This document shows, in pieces, positions 1 to 7,880 of a stretch of 64,000 nt of DNA; position 1 is the first letter of the stretch, and every line of letters starts with the position of its first letter. The notes beneath the pieces are model-generated. The model ran no database searches and was not told where the DNA came from. It was given only the letters and a program-made list of their open reading frames with translations. The position numbers and the translations under genes were made by a program. The stretch comes from Kitasatospora purpeofusca (lineage in GTDB: Bacteria > Actinomycetota > Actinomycetes > Streptomycetales > Streptomycetaceae), in the NCBI RefSeq assembly GCF_000718025.1, contig NZ_JODS01000034.1, positions 13,056 through 77,055 on the forward strand, written 5' to 3'.

Positions 1-702
1 GATGTCCTTCACGGTGAAGGTCTGCGCCCCCATCCGCAGGCCGTCCCCGCCCCGTCCGCCGGTGGCGTCGGCCGCCTTGGCGAGGTCCAGGGTGCCGCGG
101 AAGTGCTTCAGGGCCACCCCGTCGACCGTCTCGGTGCCCACCGCCTCGGCTTTCTGCGCCCCGCGCAGCGCGCCCGCGGCGGAGGCCGGGTCGGTGGCGC
201 CGCCGCTGACCAGGTTGCCGTCCGGCAGCTGGCGGACGTCCAGCTTGACCCACTTGCCCTCCGGCACCTTGGCGCCGCTGTTCTGGAGGTAGACGGTGCC
301 GGGCAGCAGCACCTCGACGATCTTGCCGGTGGTCGCGGCGCCGGGCGGCACCTGCACCTCCAGCCGGCCGATCCGCTTCACGTAGTCGTAGCCGCCGGTG
401 CCGGTGAAGACCGCCTTCTTGTCGGCGGACTCGGTCACCAGCTCGGTGGCGGCGTGCGCCGACCCGGCCCGGCCGGTGATGTCGGCGGTGCCGCGGACCG
501 CCGTCAGCGGGTCGGCGGAGAGCTGGTCCGGGGTGCTGCTCGCCTGCTGGTCGGCCGAGGCGCCCCCGGCACCGTCCGGCGAGCAGCCGGCCAGTCCGGC
601 CGCGCCGGTGAGGACGGCGGCGAGCAGCACGGCCCCCGCCGCCGGCCGCGGCCGCCGCTCCGCCCGGCCGACCGTTCGGACGTCGTGCTGCTGGTCGGTC
701 AT
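1..702 (-). CDS. Secreted lipoprotein, LppX/LprG-like (C-terminus cut by window edge)
   Basis: Reads from 702 down past position 1 without a stop, so the C-terminus is missing. The N-terminus has an Arg-rich stretch, a hydrophobic run (AGAVLLAAVLTGAAGLAGC) and a lipobox LAGC with the modified Cys near residue 40. Acidic and Ser-rich residues follow, then a soluble domain with beta-type patterning. A GAGG sequence (712-709) lies 6 nt before the ATG at 702 and abuts an earlier ATG at 708, so 702 is preferred. The mature protein would be anchored outside the membrane. The fold resembles LppX/LprG-type lipid-binding lipoproteins, but this is inferred from general pattern only; ligand unknown. Confidence 0.75.
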   Translation of the reverse strand, partial: MTDQQHDVRTVGRAERRPRPAAGAVLLAAVLTGAAGLAGCSPDGAGGASADQQASSTPDQLSADPLTAVRGTADITGRAGSAHAATELVTESADKKAVFTGTGGYDYVKRIGRLEVQVPPGAATTGKIVEVLLPGTVYLQNSGAKVPEGKWVKLDVRQLPDGNLVSGGATDPASAAGALRGAQKAEAVGTETVDGVALKHFRGTLDLAKAADATGGRGGDGLRMGAQTFTVKDI

Positions 703-855
703 CTTCATCCTCGCGAAACCCCCTCGGGCCCGACTGCCCCGCCGGCCACCGGGGGGTGGGCAGAGCTCTTTCCGGGCAAACGAGTTGGGGCGCAAGGGGT
801 TACGCGGGACCCGGCGCGTTCCGGACGTCGCGCGCCGGTGGTCCGGCGCGTTACC

Positions 856-1059
856 GTGAACCACGTGCACAGTGAGCTGCCGGACGTTCCCGGCACCGTC
901 CGGATGCCCGAGCACCGCGTCGCGATCAGCGAACGCGGTTCCTTCTGCTTCGCGACCTGCAGCTGCGGCTGGTTCTCCCCGGCCCGGCGCTCGCGCGACC
1001 TCGCCCGCCGCGAGGCCGACGACCACCTGATCGGCAACGACACCGCCCCGCGGGGGTAG
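856..1059 (+). CDS. Small conserved CxCGW protein
   Basis: A 67-residue protein starting at GTG 856 (a second GTG lies at 865). The core reads FCFATCSCGWFSPARRSRD and is followed by a His in EADDHL. The two Cys spaced by one residue plus the distant His suggest a small metal-binding or redox site, but only the motif is seen. Proteins of this length with the CxCGW pattern recur in streptomycetes without an assigned function. It stands alone, divergent from the lipoprotein and convergent with the PAP2 gene. No clear Shine-Dalgarno precedes the GTG, so the start is uncertain. Confidence 0.6.
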   Translation: MNHVHSELPDVPGTVRMPEHRVAISERGSFCFATCSCGWFSPARRSRDLARREADDHLIGNDTAPRG

Positions 1060-1074
1060 GGCGGATCGTTCGGA

Positions 1075-1815
1075 TCACGCGGCCAGGTCGGACTCGGGTC
1101 GCGGTTCCTCGGTGCGCACCGTCCCGCGGGTCCCGCCGCCGCGCCGCCCCCGTCCGCCGCGCCCGGGGCCCCGGCCGCCGCCGCCGGCCTCGCCGCGCCG
1201 TCCGGCGCGGATCAGCGGGGCGAGCGGGGTGCGGGCCAGGGCGTGGCAGAGCGGGACGAGCACGGCCATCGCGATCGGCGCCAGCAGCAGCACCACGGCG
1301 ACGGCCAGCGCGAAGCCGCCGATCACATCGGTGGGGTAGTGGACGCCCATGTACATCCGGCAGAAGCCCTGCAGCAGGGCCAGGCCGCCGGCGATCCAGC
1401 CGAGCCGGCGGTTCACCAGGAAGAGCGCCACCGCGATGCCCATCGACATCGTGGAGTGGTCGCTGACGAAGGAGTAGGTGCCGGCCTTGCCCTCGACCAG
1501 CACCTCCAGGTCGGGGTGGTCCACGAAGGGCCGGGGGCGGTCCACGATCGCCGCGATCGGCAGGTTGGTGAGCTCGGCGATGGCGACCGACAGCGGGGCC
1601 CAGAGCAGCCCGGCGACCGCCACCGGGGCGTCCGGACGCCGCCGGGCCTGCAGCCAGCCCACCAGGCCCAGCAGCGCGAGGCCGATCAGGATGCCGTACT
1701 CGCCGATCCAGGACACCAGGTGGTCCAGCCGGGCCGGGGCGTGTTTGGCCAGGCCGTTGACGGCGTAGAGCAGGCCGAGGTCGGGGTTGGTCGTGTCGGC
1801 AAGCGGCGTCGACAC
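1075..1815 (-). CDS. PAP2-family membrane phosphatase
   Basis: A 246-residue integral membrane protein with about five or six membrane segments. It carries the PAP2 signature in order: VDRPRPF (motif 1), VSDHS (motif 2, replacing the usual PSGH) and CRMYMGVHYPTDVIGG (motif 3, catalytic His and Asp). Such proteins dephosphorylate lipid phosphates, often undecaprenyl diphosphate or phosphatidic acid, on the outer membrane face; the substrate here is unknown. The start is GTG 1815, because AAGGAGG sits 6 nt upstream; an in-frame upstream extension has no such site. The tail after the last membrane segment is Gly/Arg-rich and low complexity. The wall hydrolase upstream suggests an envelope role. 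Confidence 0.85.
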   Translation of the reverse strand: MSTPLADTTNPDLGLLYAVNGLAKHAPARLDHLVSWIGEYGILIGLALLGLVGWLQARRRPDAPVAVAGLLWAPLSVAIAELTNLPIAAIVDRPRPFVDHPDLEVLVEGKAGTYSFVSDHSTMSMGIAVALFLVNRRLGWIAGGLALLQGFCRMYMGVHYPTDVIGGFALAVAVVLLLAPIAMAVLVPLCHALARTPLAPLIRAGRRGEAGGGGRGPGRGGRGRRGGGTRGTVRTEEPRPESDLAA

Positions 1816-1918
1816 GCCGCACCTCCTTCTGGTCCGCTGCACCTGGATCGTTCCGGCCGGGGCCCGTCCGCCGTCGCCCAGGTCAGGGCGGCTGACGGAA
1901 GGCCAACGGACACAACGT

Positions 1919-1959
1919 CATAACCGACGGACAGCGTTCCACGGAAACGCGCGGTTATG
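1919..1959 (-). terminator. Nested inverted repeat between wall hydrolase and PAP2 gene
   Basis: Outer arms CATAACCG (1919-1926) and CGGTTATG (1952-1959) enclose inner arms GCGTTCC and GGAAACGC. It lies just after the end of the NlpC gene (read leftward) and before the PAP2 ribosome site. A terminator is the simplest reading; an operator is possible because no T-run follows. Confidence 0.4.
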
Positions 1960-2011
1960 GAAACTTGACTCAGCGTCCACGCCGCGCGCACACCGGCCGG
2001 GCGGTCGGGGA

Positions 2012-3217
2012 TCAGTTCTTTGCGGGGGTTTGACCGGAACCGGCCGGTCCGGTGGCGGCGACCGCGGTGGGCCGGGCGGCCGGGGCCGCCTGTGCCGCCT
2101 GGGCCGCCGGGGAGGTCGGGCCGGTCGGGGACGTCGGGGCGGAAGGGGCCGAGGCGGGGGCCGGAGCCGGGTCGCCGGGGCGGCTCGGAGCGATCACCCC
2201 GCCGTCGGCGTTGCGGTTCGGCAGTGCCTGGGCGGCGTCCGAGGTCACCCGGGTGGCCCCGATGTACTCCTTGGTGTCGATCTTGTCGTAGCGGATCACC
2301 GCACCGGTGTGCGGGGCGTTGATCATGTACCCGCCGCCGACGTAGATGCCCACGTGGTGGATGGAGCGCGGGTCGGTCAGATCGGTCGCCCAGAACACCA
2401 GGTCGCCCGGACGCAGCTGGTCCCGGGACGGGTGCGGGCCGGCGTACCACTGGTCGTTGGCGACCCGGGGCAGGACGATGCCCACGCTCTCGAACGCGGC
2501 CTTGGTGAGCCCGGAGCAGTCGAACCGCCCGTTCTGCCAGGCCAGCCCGTCGCCGCCCCACAGGTACGGGGTGCCGAGCTTGCCCTGGGCGAAGTAGATC
2601 GCCCCGGCGGACTGCGCGGAGACCTCCACCGACGCGACCGGGGCGGCGAAGCTGCGGGAGGTGGCCAGGATGTTCCGCACGTACCCCTGGGTCTCCCGGT
2701 ACGGCGGCACGCCCTGGTACTTCGTCACCGCGCCCGGCCCGGCGTTGTAGGCGGCCAGCATGTTCGACTGGCGGTCGCCCGGGACCTTGGCGACGAAGGA
2801 GGCCAGCGCGCAGTCGAAGGTGGCGGCCGAGGCGATCGCGTCCAGCGGCTCCCAGGGGTCCTTCCGGCCGTCGTTGTTGCCGTCCGTGCCGTACGCCGCC
2901 CAGGTGCCCGGCATGAACTGCGCCAATCCCTCCGCCCCGACCCCGGAACGGGCCCGTGGGTCGAAACCGCTTTCCTGGTACAACTGCGCCGCGAGCAACG
3001 GGGGGGAGAGATCGGGGCAGAGCCGCCCCCACTGTTCGATCGGCCCTTGGTACGCGGCCGGAACGGTTCCCGGGGAGAGCCCGGCGGCATTGCCCTGGCG
3101 CTGCGGAGTCCCGCTCGCCGCATACGTCCCGAACGTCACCAGCCCGATGAAGCCGACCGCGACAACTCCTGCGGCAGCGGCGGCCGTAGCGCCCTTCCGG
3201 AGTACCATCAGCACCAT
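2012..3217 (-). CDS. Bifunctional wall hydrolase: lytic transglycosylase plus NlpC/P60 peptidase
   Basis: A 401-residue exported protein. Residues about 8-35 form an N-terminal membrane anchor or signal. The transglycosylase domain (about 55-190) shows the catalytic Glu in QLYQESGFDPRARS, the AEGLAQFMPGTW motif and the MLAAYNAGPGAV block. The NlpC/P60 domain (about 205-315) shows the catalytic Cys in RFDCSGLTKAAF and His in HHVGIYVGGG. The last 90 residues are a Pro/Ala/Thr-rich tail. The enzyme would cut both glycan strands and stem peptides. It diverges from the secretion-like cluster beginning at 3451, and this two-domain form is the usual VirB1-like hydrolase of Gram-positive type IV systems, so a role in opening the wall for that machine is inferred. 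Confidence 0.88.
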   Translation of the reverse strand: MVLMVLRKGATAAAAAGVVAVGFIGLVTFGTYAASGTPQRQGNAAGLSPGTVPAAYQGPIEQWGRLCPDLSPPLLAAQLYQESGFDPRARSGVGAEGLAQFMPGTWAAYGTDGNNDGRKDPWEPLDAIASAATFDCALASFVAKVPGDRQSNMLAAYNAGPGAVTKYQGVPPYRETQGYVRNILATSRSFAAPVASVEVSAQSAGAIYFAQGKLGTPYLWGGDGLAWQNGRFDCSGLTKAAFESVGIVLPRVANDQWYAGPHPSRDQLRPGDLVFWATDLTDPRSIHHVGIYVGGGYMINAPHTGAVIRYDKIDTKEYIGATRVTSDAAQALPNRNADGGVIAPSRPGDPAPAPASAPSAPTSPTGPTSPAAQAAQAAPAARPTAVAATGPAGSGQTPAKN

Positions 3218-3450
3218 CCCGACGAATCGTCAGTCGAAGTGTCCCGGAAGGCGTTGCTCACCGCAATCATCAGAGATACAAAGAGTGAGCGCTATCCTTC
3301 GTACGGTGGACATCCTCGCGTACGTGTCCGATGCCTCACGACCAATCCGCGAGAAGCAGCCAAGTCGACATCAGATCTGGCCAAGAATAGGTACCGACCC
3401 TTCGCGCGGGCGGGGTCTGGGCCCTTGAATTTGCCTGATCGGGCGGTGAG

Positions 3451-3807
3451 ATGGAAATGAACCAGAGCAGCGTGCACAGCATCGCGATCGGCCACCTGGC
3501 CGAGGACCCTCCAAAGAAGCCGAATATCGACACCATCATCGGCGGGATCGCCCCGGACTGGGGTCCGTTCGCGAGTCTCGGCTCGGAGGCCCGGGTGATG
3601 GTCGAGGTCGTCATGGCCGTGGCGATCCTGGCCTGCCTCGGCCTCGCTGTCTGGGGTGCGGCCAAGCAGCGGATCGGTGCCACCGCGATGCGCGACAGCT
3701 TCGGCGCCGAACAGGGCAAGGGACTGATCATCGCCGGTCTGACCGGCGTGTTCATCATTGGATCACTTGGCACTCTGTTCACCATTGTGTACGGCATGGC
3801 GATCTGA
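3451..3807 (+). CDS. Small two-helix membrane protein, pilin (VirB2/TrbC)-like
   Basis: A 118-residue protein with two membrane helices: VMVEVVMAVAILACLGLAVWG (about 50-70) and IIAGLTGVFIIGSLGTLFTIVYG (about 92-114). A short basic loop lies between them. Size and layout fit the pilin-like small subunit that opens Gram-positive type IV secretion clusters, but no sequence signature proves it. GGTGAG abuts ATG 3451 and lies 6 nt before ATG 3457, so 3457 may be the true start. First gene of the rightward cluster, with a 280-nt gap to the next one. Confidence 0.7.
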   Translation: MEMNQSSVHSIAIGHLAEDPPKKPNIDTIIGGIAPDWGPFASLGSEARVMVEVVMAVAILACLGLAVWGAAKQRIGATAMRDSFGAEQGKGLIIAGLTGVFIIGSLGTLFTIVYGMAI

Positions 3808-4087
3808 CGATCGGGCAGCGCGGGCCGGACAGGCGGAGCGGACAGCCGAGGCGGAGCCGACGGCGCCCACGGGGCGGACCGTCGTGACGCGCCGGCGGAC
3901 GGCGCGGCATCCTTGCCGGTCGACCTGTCCGATCGTCTGACCGTCCGACTGCCGGACCGTCCGACCGGGCATCCGTGCATGCCCGGCGCCACGCCGGGAA
4001 TCCATCCACCACCCCTTCCCTCCCGCCCGCCCGCGGCCGGAGGGGCCCCCGGAGCCGCCCCCGGCTCCCCGCACCAGGAGGGCCGCC

Positions 4088-4909
4088 GTGCCGTTGTCCG
4101 ACGACCAGCCGCACACCCGTACGCGGCTGCCGGTCGGCGAACAGCCCTCGTCGCAGATGAGTGCCCGTCAGGCACGCCCGCTGCGCACCCTGCTGACCGT
4201 CCTGCTGGTCGTCACCCTGCTGGTCCTGGCGATCTCCATCGCCAACCGGGGCAAGCCCGACCCCGGCACCGCCGCCGGACGCTCCGCCGACCGGGCCGCC
4301 GGGGCCACCGCCACCTCCGGCGCGGGCCCCGCGCCCAGCGGGGACCAGCCGGTGACCGCCACCGTCAACGGCATCGCCGCCGGCTTCCCGCACACCGACC
4401 AGGGCGCCCAGTCCGCCGCCGCCAACTACGCCGTGGCCATCGGCTCCGCCGACATGTTCCGCGCGGACAGCCGCCACACCATCGTCACCACCATCGCCGA
4501 CCCGGCCGCGGCCCAGGCCCTGCAGGGCCGGCTGGACCAGGGGTTCGGCGCCGAGACCGTGGCTCGCTACGGACTGGACGCCCAGGGCCGCGCGCCCAAG
4601 GGCCTCACCTTCGTCAGCCGTACCGTCCCGGTCGGCGCCAGGGCGGTCGGCTACACCGACACCGAGACCAAGGTCGAGGTCTGGTGCACCGGCCTGAACG
4701 GTCTGGCCGGCGAGCGCTCGGTGCAGCCGGTGGTGGCGAGCTGGTTCACGCTCACCCTCGATCTGCGCTGGACGGGTGGCGACTGGAAGCTCACGGACTA
4801 CGCAAGCCGGCAGGGGCCCGCGCCCATGCCGGGCGACGAACAGGCCGCCACCGCCGAGGAGATCACCGGCGCCGTCCAGCAGCTCGGGGGTTTCCGCTAT
4901 GCCCGTTGA
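4088..4909 (+). CDS. Single-pass membrane protein, VirB8/TcpC-like
   Basis: A 273-residue protein with a cytoplasmic tail of about 35 residues, one membrane helix (LLTVLLVVTLLVLAISIA, about 38-55) and an extracytoplasmic domain. The domain begins after a Gly/Ala/Pro linker and ends with a WFTLTLDLRWTGGDWKLTDY block typical of NTF2-like VirB8/TcpC folds. GGAGG lies just upstream of GTG 4088. The gene overlaps the next by 11 nt, implying coupled translation. Role as a scaffold of a secretion channel is inferred from topology, size and neighbours. Confidence 0.72.
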   Translation: MPLSDDQPHTRTRLPVGEQPSSQMSARQARPLRTLLTVLLVVTLLVLAISIANRGKPDPGTAAGRSADRAAGATATSGAGPAPSGDQPVTATVNGIAAGFPHTDQGAQSAAANYAVAIGSADMFRADSRHTIVTTIADPAAAQALQGRLDQGFGAETVARYGLDAQGRAPKGLTFVSRTVPVGARAVGYTDTETKVEVWCTGLNGLAGERSVQPVVASWFTLTLDLRWTGGDWKLTDYASRQGPAPMPGDEQAATAEEITGAVQQLGGFRYAR

Positions 4910-6260
4910 CCTGACTGCCGATCAGTCGGCCGGCCGCCGAGCGGGGCGCGGGGGGGCCGCCGCCGGCGGTGCCGTCCGGCCCGCCGTCCGCCGCGCGGGG
5001 ACGCTGGCGGGAGCGCTGGCGACCGTGCAGCTCGCGGCCCTGCTCGCGGCTCAGCGCGTCTTCGCCGAGCCGTCCCCGACGGGGAGCCCGTCGCCGTCCC
5101 CGTCAGGCACACCCAACGCGAACTGCCCCGATCTGCCCATCTCCGGCAACGGGATTCTGTGCGTCGACAAGCCGGGTGGTGGGGCGTCCCTGCCCGGGAG
5201 CGGGACGGTCGGGACCGTCACGGACCCGTTGGGGGCGCTGGCGAAGGGGTGTGCGCAGGCGGCGGTGTGGGTGGTGCGGAAGTTGTCGGGGGCGATCGAC
5301 GGGACGACGGAGGTGGACTTCACCAACGCGTCGTTCCTGCAGCAGTACGCGGTGGTGTTCGCCGCGTCGACGGTCGTCACGCTGGTGCTGTGGCTGCTCG
5401 CGGTGACCAAGCGGGCGGTGCGCGGGGCGCCGTTGACGACGGCGATCTCGGAGGCGATCGGGTTCCTCTGGCTGACGGTGGTGGCGTCGGCGTTCACGCC
5501 GTTGATCCTGTACACGGTGGTGAGCGCGACCGACGGGCTGACCAAGGCGATCGCGGTGGGGACGAAGTCGGACACCGGGACGTATCTGGGCGGGTTCGCG
5601 GACACCCTGGAGAAGGGTGACATCGGCGGCGGGCCGTTGATTCTGATCATCACCTCGCTGGTGGCCGTGCTGGCCGCGGCGGTGCTCTGGATCGAGCTGC
5701 TGATCCGGGCGGCGATGCTGTACGTGGGCGCGCTGCTGGGGACGGCGGTGTACGCGGGGCTGGTGGACAAGCAGCTGTGGAAGCACGTGCGCCGCTGGGC
5801 GGGGGTGATGCTGGCGGTGGACCTGGCGAAGCCGATCATCGTGATCATCCTCGGGCTGGCGGGTGCGGTGTCGGCCGGGGCGGGGGCGAGCGACGACTTC
5901 GCCCGGGTGCTGTCGGGGCTGGCGATCCTCTTCCTGTCGATCTTCGCGAGCGCCGCCGTCTACCGCTTCGTGCCGGGCTTCGGCGACGAGATCATGAACA
6001 TGCGTCATGCCCGGGCGAGCGCGGTGTCCGCCGGGTCGGCGATGATCAACGGGACCGCGAACTTCATGCGGCAGGGCATCAGCACGCACGGCGACCGCGG
6101 CGCCCCGGGCGGCGGGGGCGGTGGGGGTGCCGGCGGCGGTTCGGTCGCCCCGGGCATCGCCGCCCACGCGTCCCGGGCGCCCTCGCCGCCGCCGCAGGCC
6201 GGGCCGCCGGCCCAGGCCTCGGGTCCGACCCGCGACAGCAATCCAGCGAAGGGAGGGTGA
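4899..6260 (+). CDS. Polytopic membrane protein, TrbL/VirB6-like channel component
   Basis: A 453-residue protein from ATG 4899, inside the end of the previous gene. An N-terminal hydrophobic segment with an A-A-Q-R-V-F-A-E-like cleavage region is followed by a Pro/Ser linker and a CPDLPISGNGILC patch with paired Cys. Then come about six membrane helices (residues about 150-400, including VVFAASTVVTLVLWLLAV and LTSLVAVLAAAVLWIELLI-like runs). The tail from about 405 is Gly- and Pro-rich. This layout matches the TrbL/VirB6 inner-membrane pore proteins of conjugative systems. Later residues GFGDEIMNMRHARAS may be a cytoplasmic contact. Function is inferred. Confidence 0.75.
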   Translation: MPVDLTADQSAGRRAGRGGAAAGGAVRPAVRRAGTLAGALATVQLAALLAAQRVFAEPSPTGSPSPSPSGTPNANCPDLPISGNGILCVDKPGGGASLPGSGTVGTVTDPLGALAKGCAQAAVWVVRKLSGAIDGTTEVDFTNASFLQQYAVVFAASTVVTLVLWLLAVTKRAVRGAPLTTAISEAIGFLWLTVVASAFTPLILYTVVSATDGLTKAIAVGTKSDTGTYLGGFADTLEKGDIGGGPLILIITSLVAVLAAAVLWIELLIRAAMLYVGALLGTAVYAGLVDKQLWKHVRRWAGVMLAVDLAKPIIVIILGLAGAVSAGAGASDDFARVLSGLAILFLSIFASAAVYRFVPGFGDEIMNMRHARASAVSAGSAMINGTANFMRQGISTHGDRGAPGGGGGGGAGGGSVAPGIAAHASRAPSPPPQAGPPAQASGPTRDSNPAKGG

Positions 6261-6267
6261 CGGGTAA

Positions 6268-7842
6268 GTGAGCAGCGAACCGCTCGGCCAGTACGGGGCC
6301 CAGTACGCCCAGCCGTACGTGCACCAGCGCCGCACCTACCTGATCGGCAAGGCCCGCCCGAACGCGCCGATCGGCCGGAACCGGGAGTCCGGCGAGATCG
6401 TGCTGATCATCTTCGGCGCGTTCCTCGGCATGCTCTGGGGTCTGCTGATGCCGGTCCTGCCGCTGCGCATCGCGGGTCTGGTGGGTCTGCCGGCGCTGGC
6501 GATCGCGGCCGTGTACGTGCCGTACCGCCGTCGGACGTTCTACAAGTGGGTGGAGATCAACCGCACCTACCGGCGGACGGTCCGCAGCGGGCGGGCGGTG
6601 TGGAAGTCGGACGCGGTCGACGCCGGGACCCGGCTGGACGGCCGTGAGGTGGAGATCGGCCCGCCGCCCGGGGTCGGGCGGCTGCGCTGGCTGTCGGCGC
6701 CGTTCGGGCCGGACGAGGTCGCGGTGCTGATGCACCTGGAGCGGCGCACGGTGACGGCGGCGATCGAGATCGAGGGCCCGGGTGTCGGGCTGCGCGACTC
6801 GGAGGACCAGGAGGCGCTGGTCGACCGGTTCGGGACGCTGCTGAAGCACGTCGCGAACGGGGACGGCTTCGTGACCCGGCTGCAGATCCTGGCCCGGACC
6901 CTGCCGGCCGACCCGGACGCGCACGCCAAGGACGTGGAGCGGCGCGGCGACCCGGGTGCGCCGCACTGGCTGAAGGACTCGTACGACCAGTTGCAGTCGA
7001 TGGTGTCGACCTCGTCCGAGCAGCACCGGGCGTACCTGGTGGCGTGCATGCACTACACCCGGGACCTCGCCGCCGAGGCGCACGCGATGGGGCGGACGGC
7101 CACCGGCCGGCGCGCCCGCGACGACGAGGGCCTCGCCTCGGTGATGGCCCGCGAGCTGACCGACATCTGCGCCCGGCTGGCGGAGGCGGACATCCGGGTG
7201 CGGCAGCCGCTGGGCCAGGCCCGGCTCTCCTCGCTGCTGCACTCGATGTACGACCCGGACCACCCGATCGACCACATCCAGGCGATGTCGAGGCGCAATG
7301 CCTGGCCGGCCGAGCTGGACGCCACGCATCAGCAGTTCCTCCAGGCGAAGACCCGGGAGTCGGCGACCCGGGAGCCGTGGTGCCACGCCACCGCGTGGAT
7401 CAAGGAGTGGCCGCTGACCCCGGTCGGCGTCAACTTCTTGGCGCCGCTGCTGGTGCACACCCCGGACGTGATCCGGACGGTGGCGGTGACGATGGACCTG
7501 GAACCGACAGATGTCGCCATCGAGCGGATGCTCACCGAGAAGACCAACGACGAGGCGGAGGCCAGCCGCGCCGCCAAGATGAACCGCACGGTCGACCCGC
7601 GCGACCTGGCCCACACCGGCCGGGTGGACCAGCGGGGCGACGACCTGGCGTCCGGCGCGGCCGGCGTCAACCTGGTCGGGTACATCACGGTCTCCTCGCG
7701 CAACCCGGACGCGCTGGCCCGGGACAAGCGGACGATCCGGGCGTCGGCCGGCAAGAGCTATCTGAAGCTGGAGTGGTGCGACCGCGAGCACCACCGCGCG
7801 TTCGTCAACACCCTGCCGTTCGCCACCGGTATCCGCCGCTGA
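6268..7842 (+). CDS. SCO6880-family protein: PrgI-like membrane segment plus VirB4 N-terminal-like domain
   Basis: A 524-residue protein from GTG 6268. Residues about 35-80 form two close membrane helices (IVLIIFGAFLGMLWGLLMPV, then IAGLVGLPALAIAAVYV), as in PrgI-type proteins. The long remainder is cytoplasmic, has no Walker motifs, and resembles the N-terminal domain of VirB4. The ATPase half is in the next gene, 38 nt downstream. Together the two look like a VirB4 split into a membrane-tethered part and an ATPase part. The family name is from memory of streptomycete annotation. Confidence 0.75.
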   Translation: MSSEPLGQYGAQYAQPYVHQRRTYLIGKARPNAPIGRNRESGEIVLIIFGAFLGMLWGLLMPVLPLRIAGLVGLPALAIAAVYVPYRRRTFYKWVEINRTYRRTVRSGRAVWKSDAVDAGTRLDGREVEIGPPPGVGRLRWLSAPFGPDEVAVLMHLERRTVTAAIEIEGPGVGLRDSEDQEALVDRFGTLLKHVANGDGFVTRLQILARTLPADPDAHAKDVERRGDPGAPHWLKDSYDQLQSMVSTSSEQHRAYLVACMHYTRDLAAEAHAMGRTATGRRARDDEGLASVMARELTDICARLAEADIRVRQPLGQARLSSLLHSMYDPDHPIDHIQAMSRRNAWPAELDATHQQFLQAKTRESATREPWCHATAWIKEWPLTPVGVNFLAPLLVHTPDVIRTVAVTMDLEPTDVAIERMLTEKTNDEAEASRAAKMNRTVDPRDLAHTGRVDQRGDDLASGAAGVNLVGYITVSSRNPDALARDKRTIRASAGKSYLKLEWCDREHHRAFVNTLPFATGIRR

Positions 7843-7880
7843 GCGGATCCCGGCCGAGCGACTGATCTGGAGGCCCCCGT

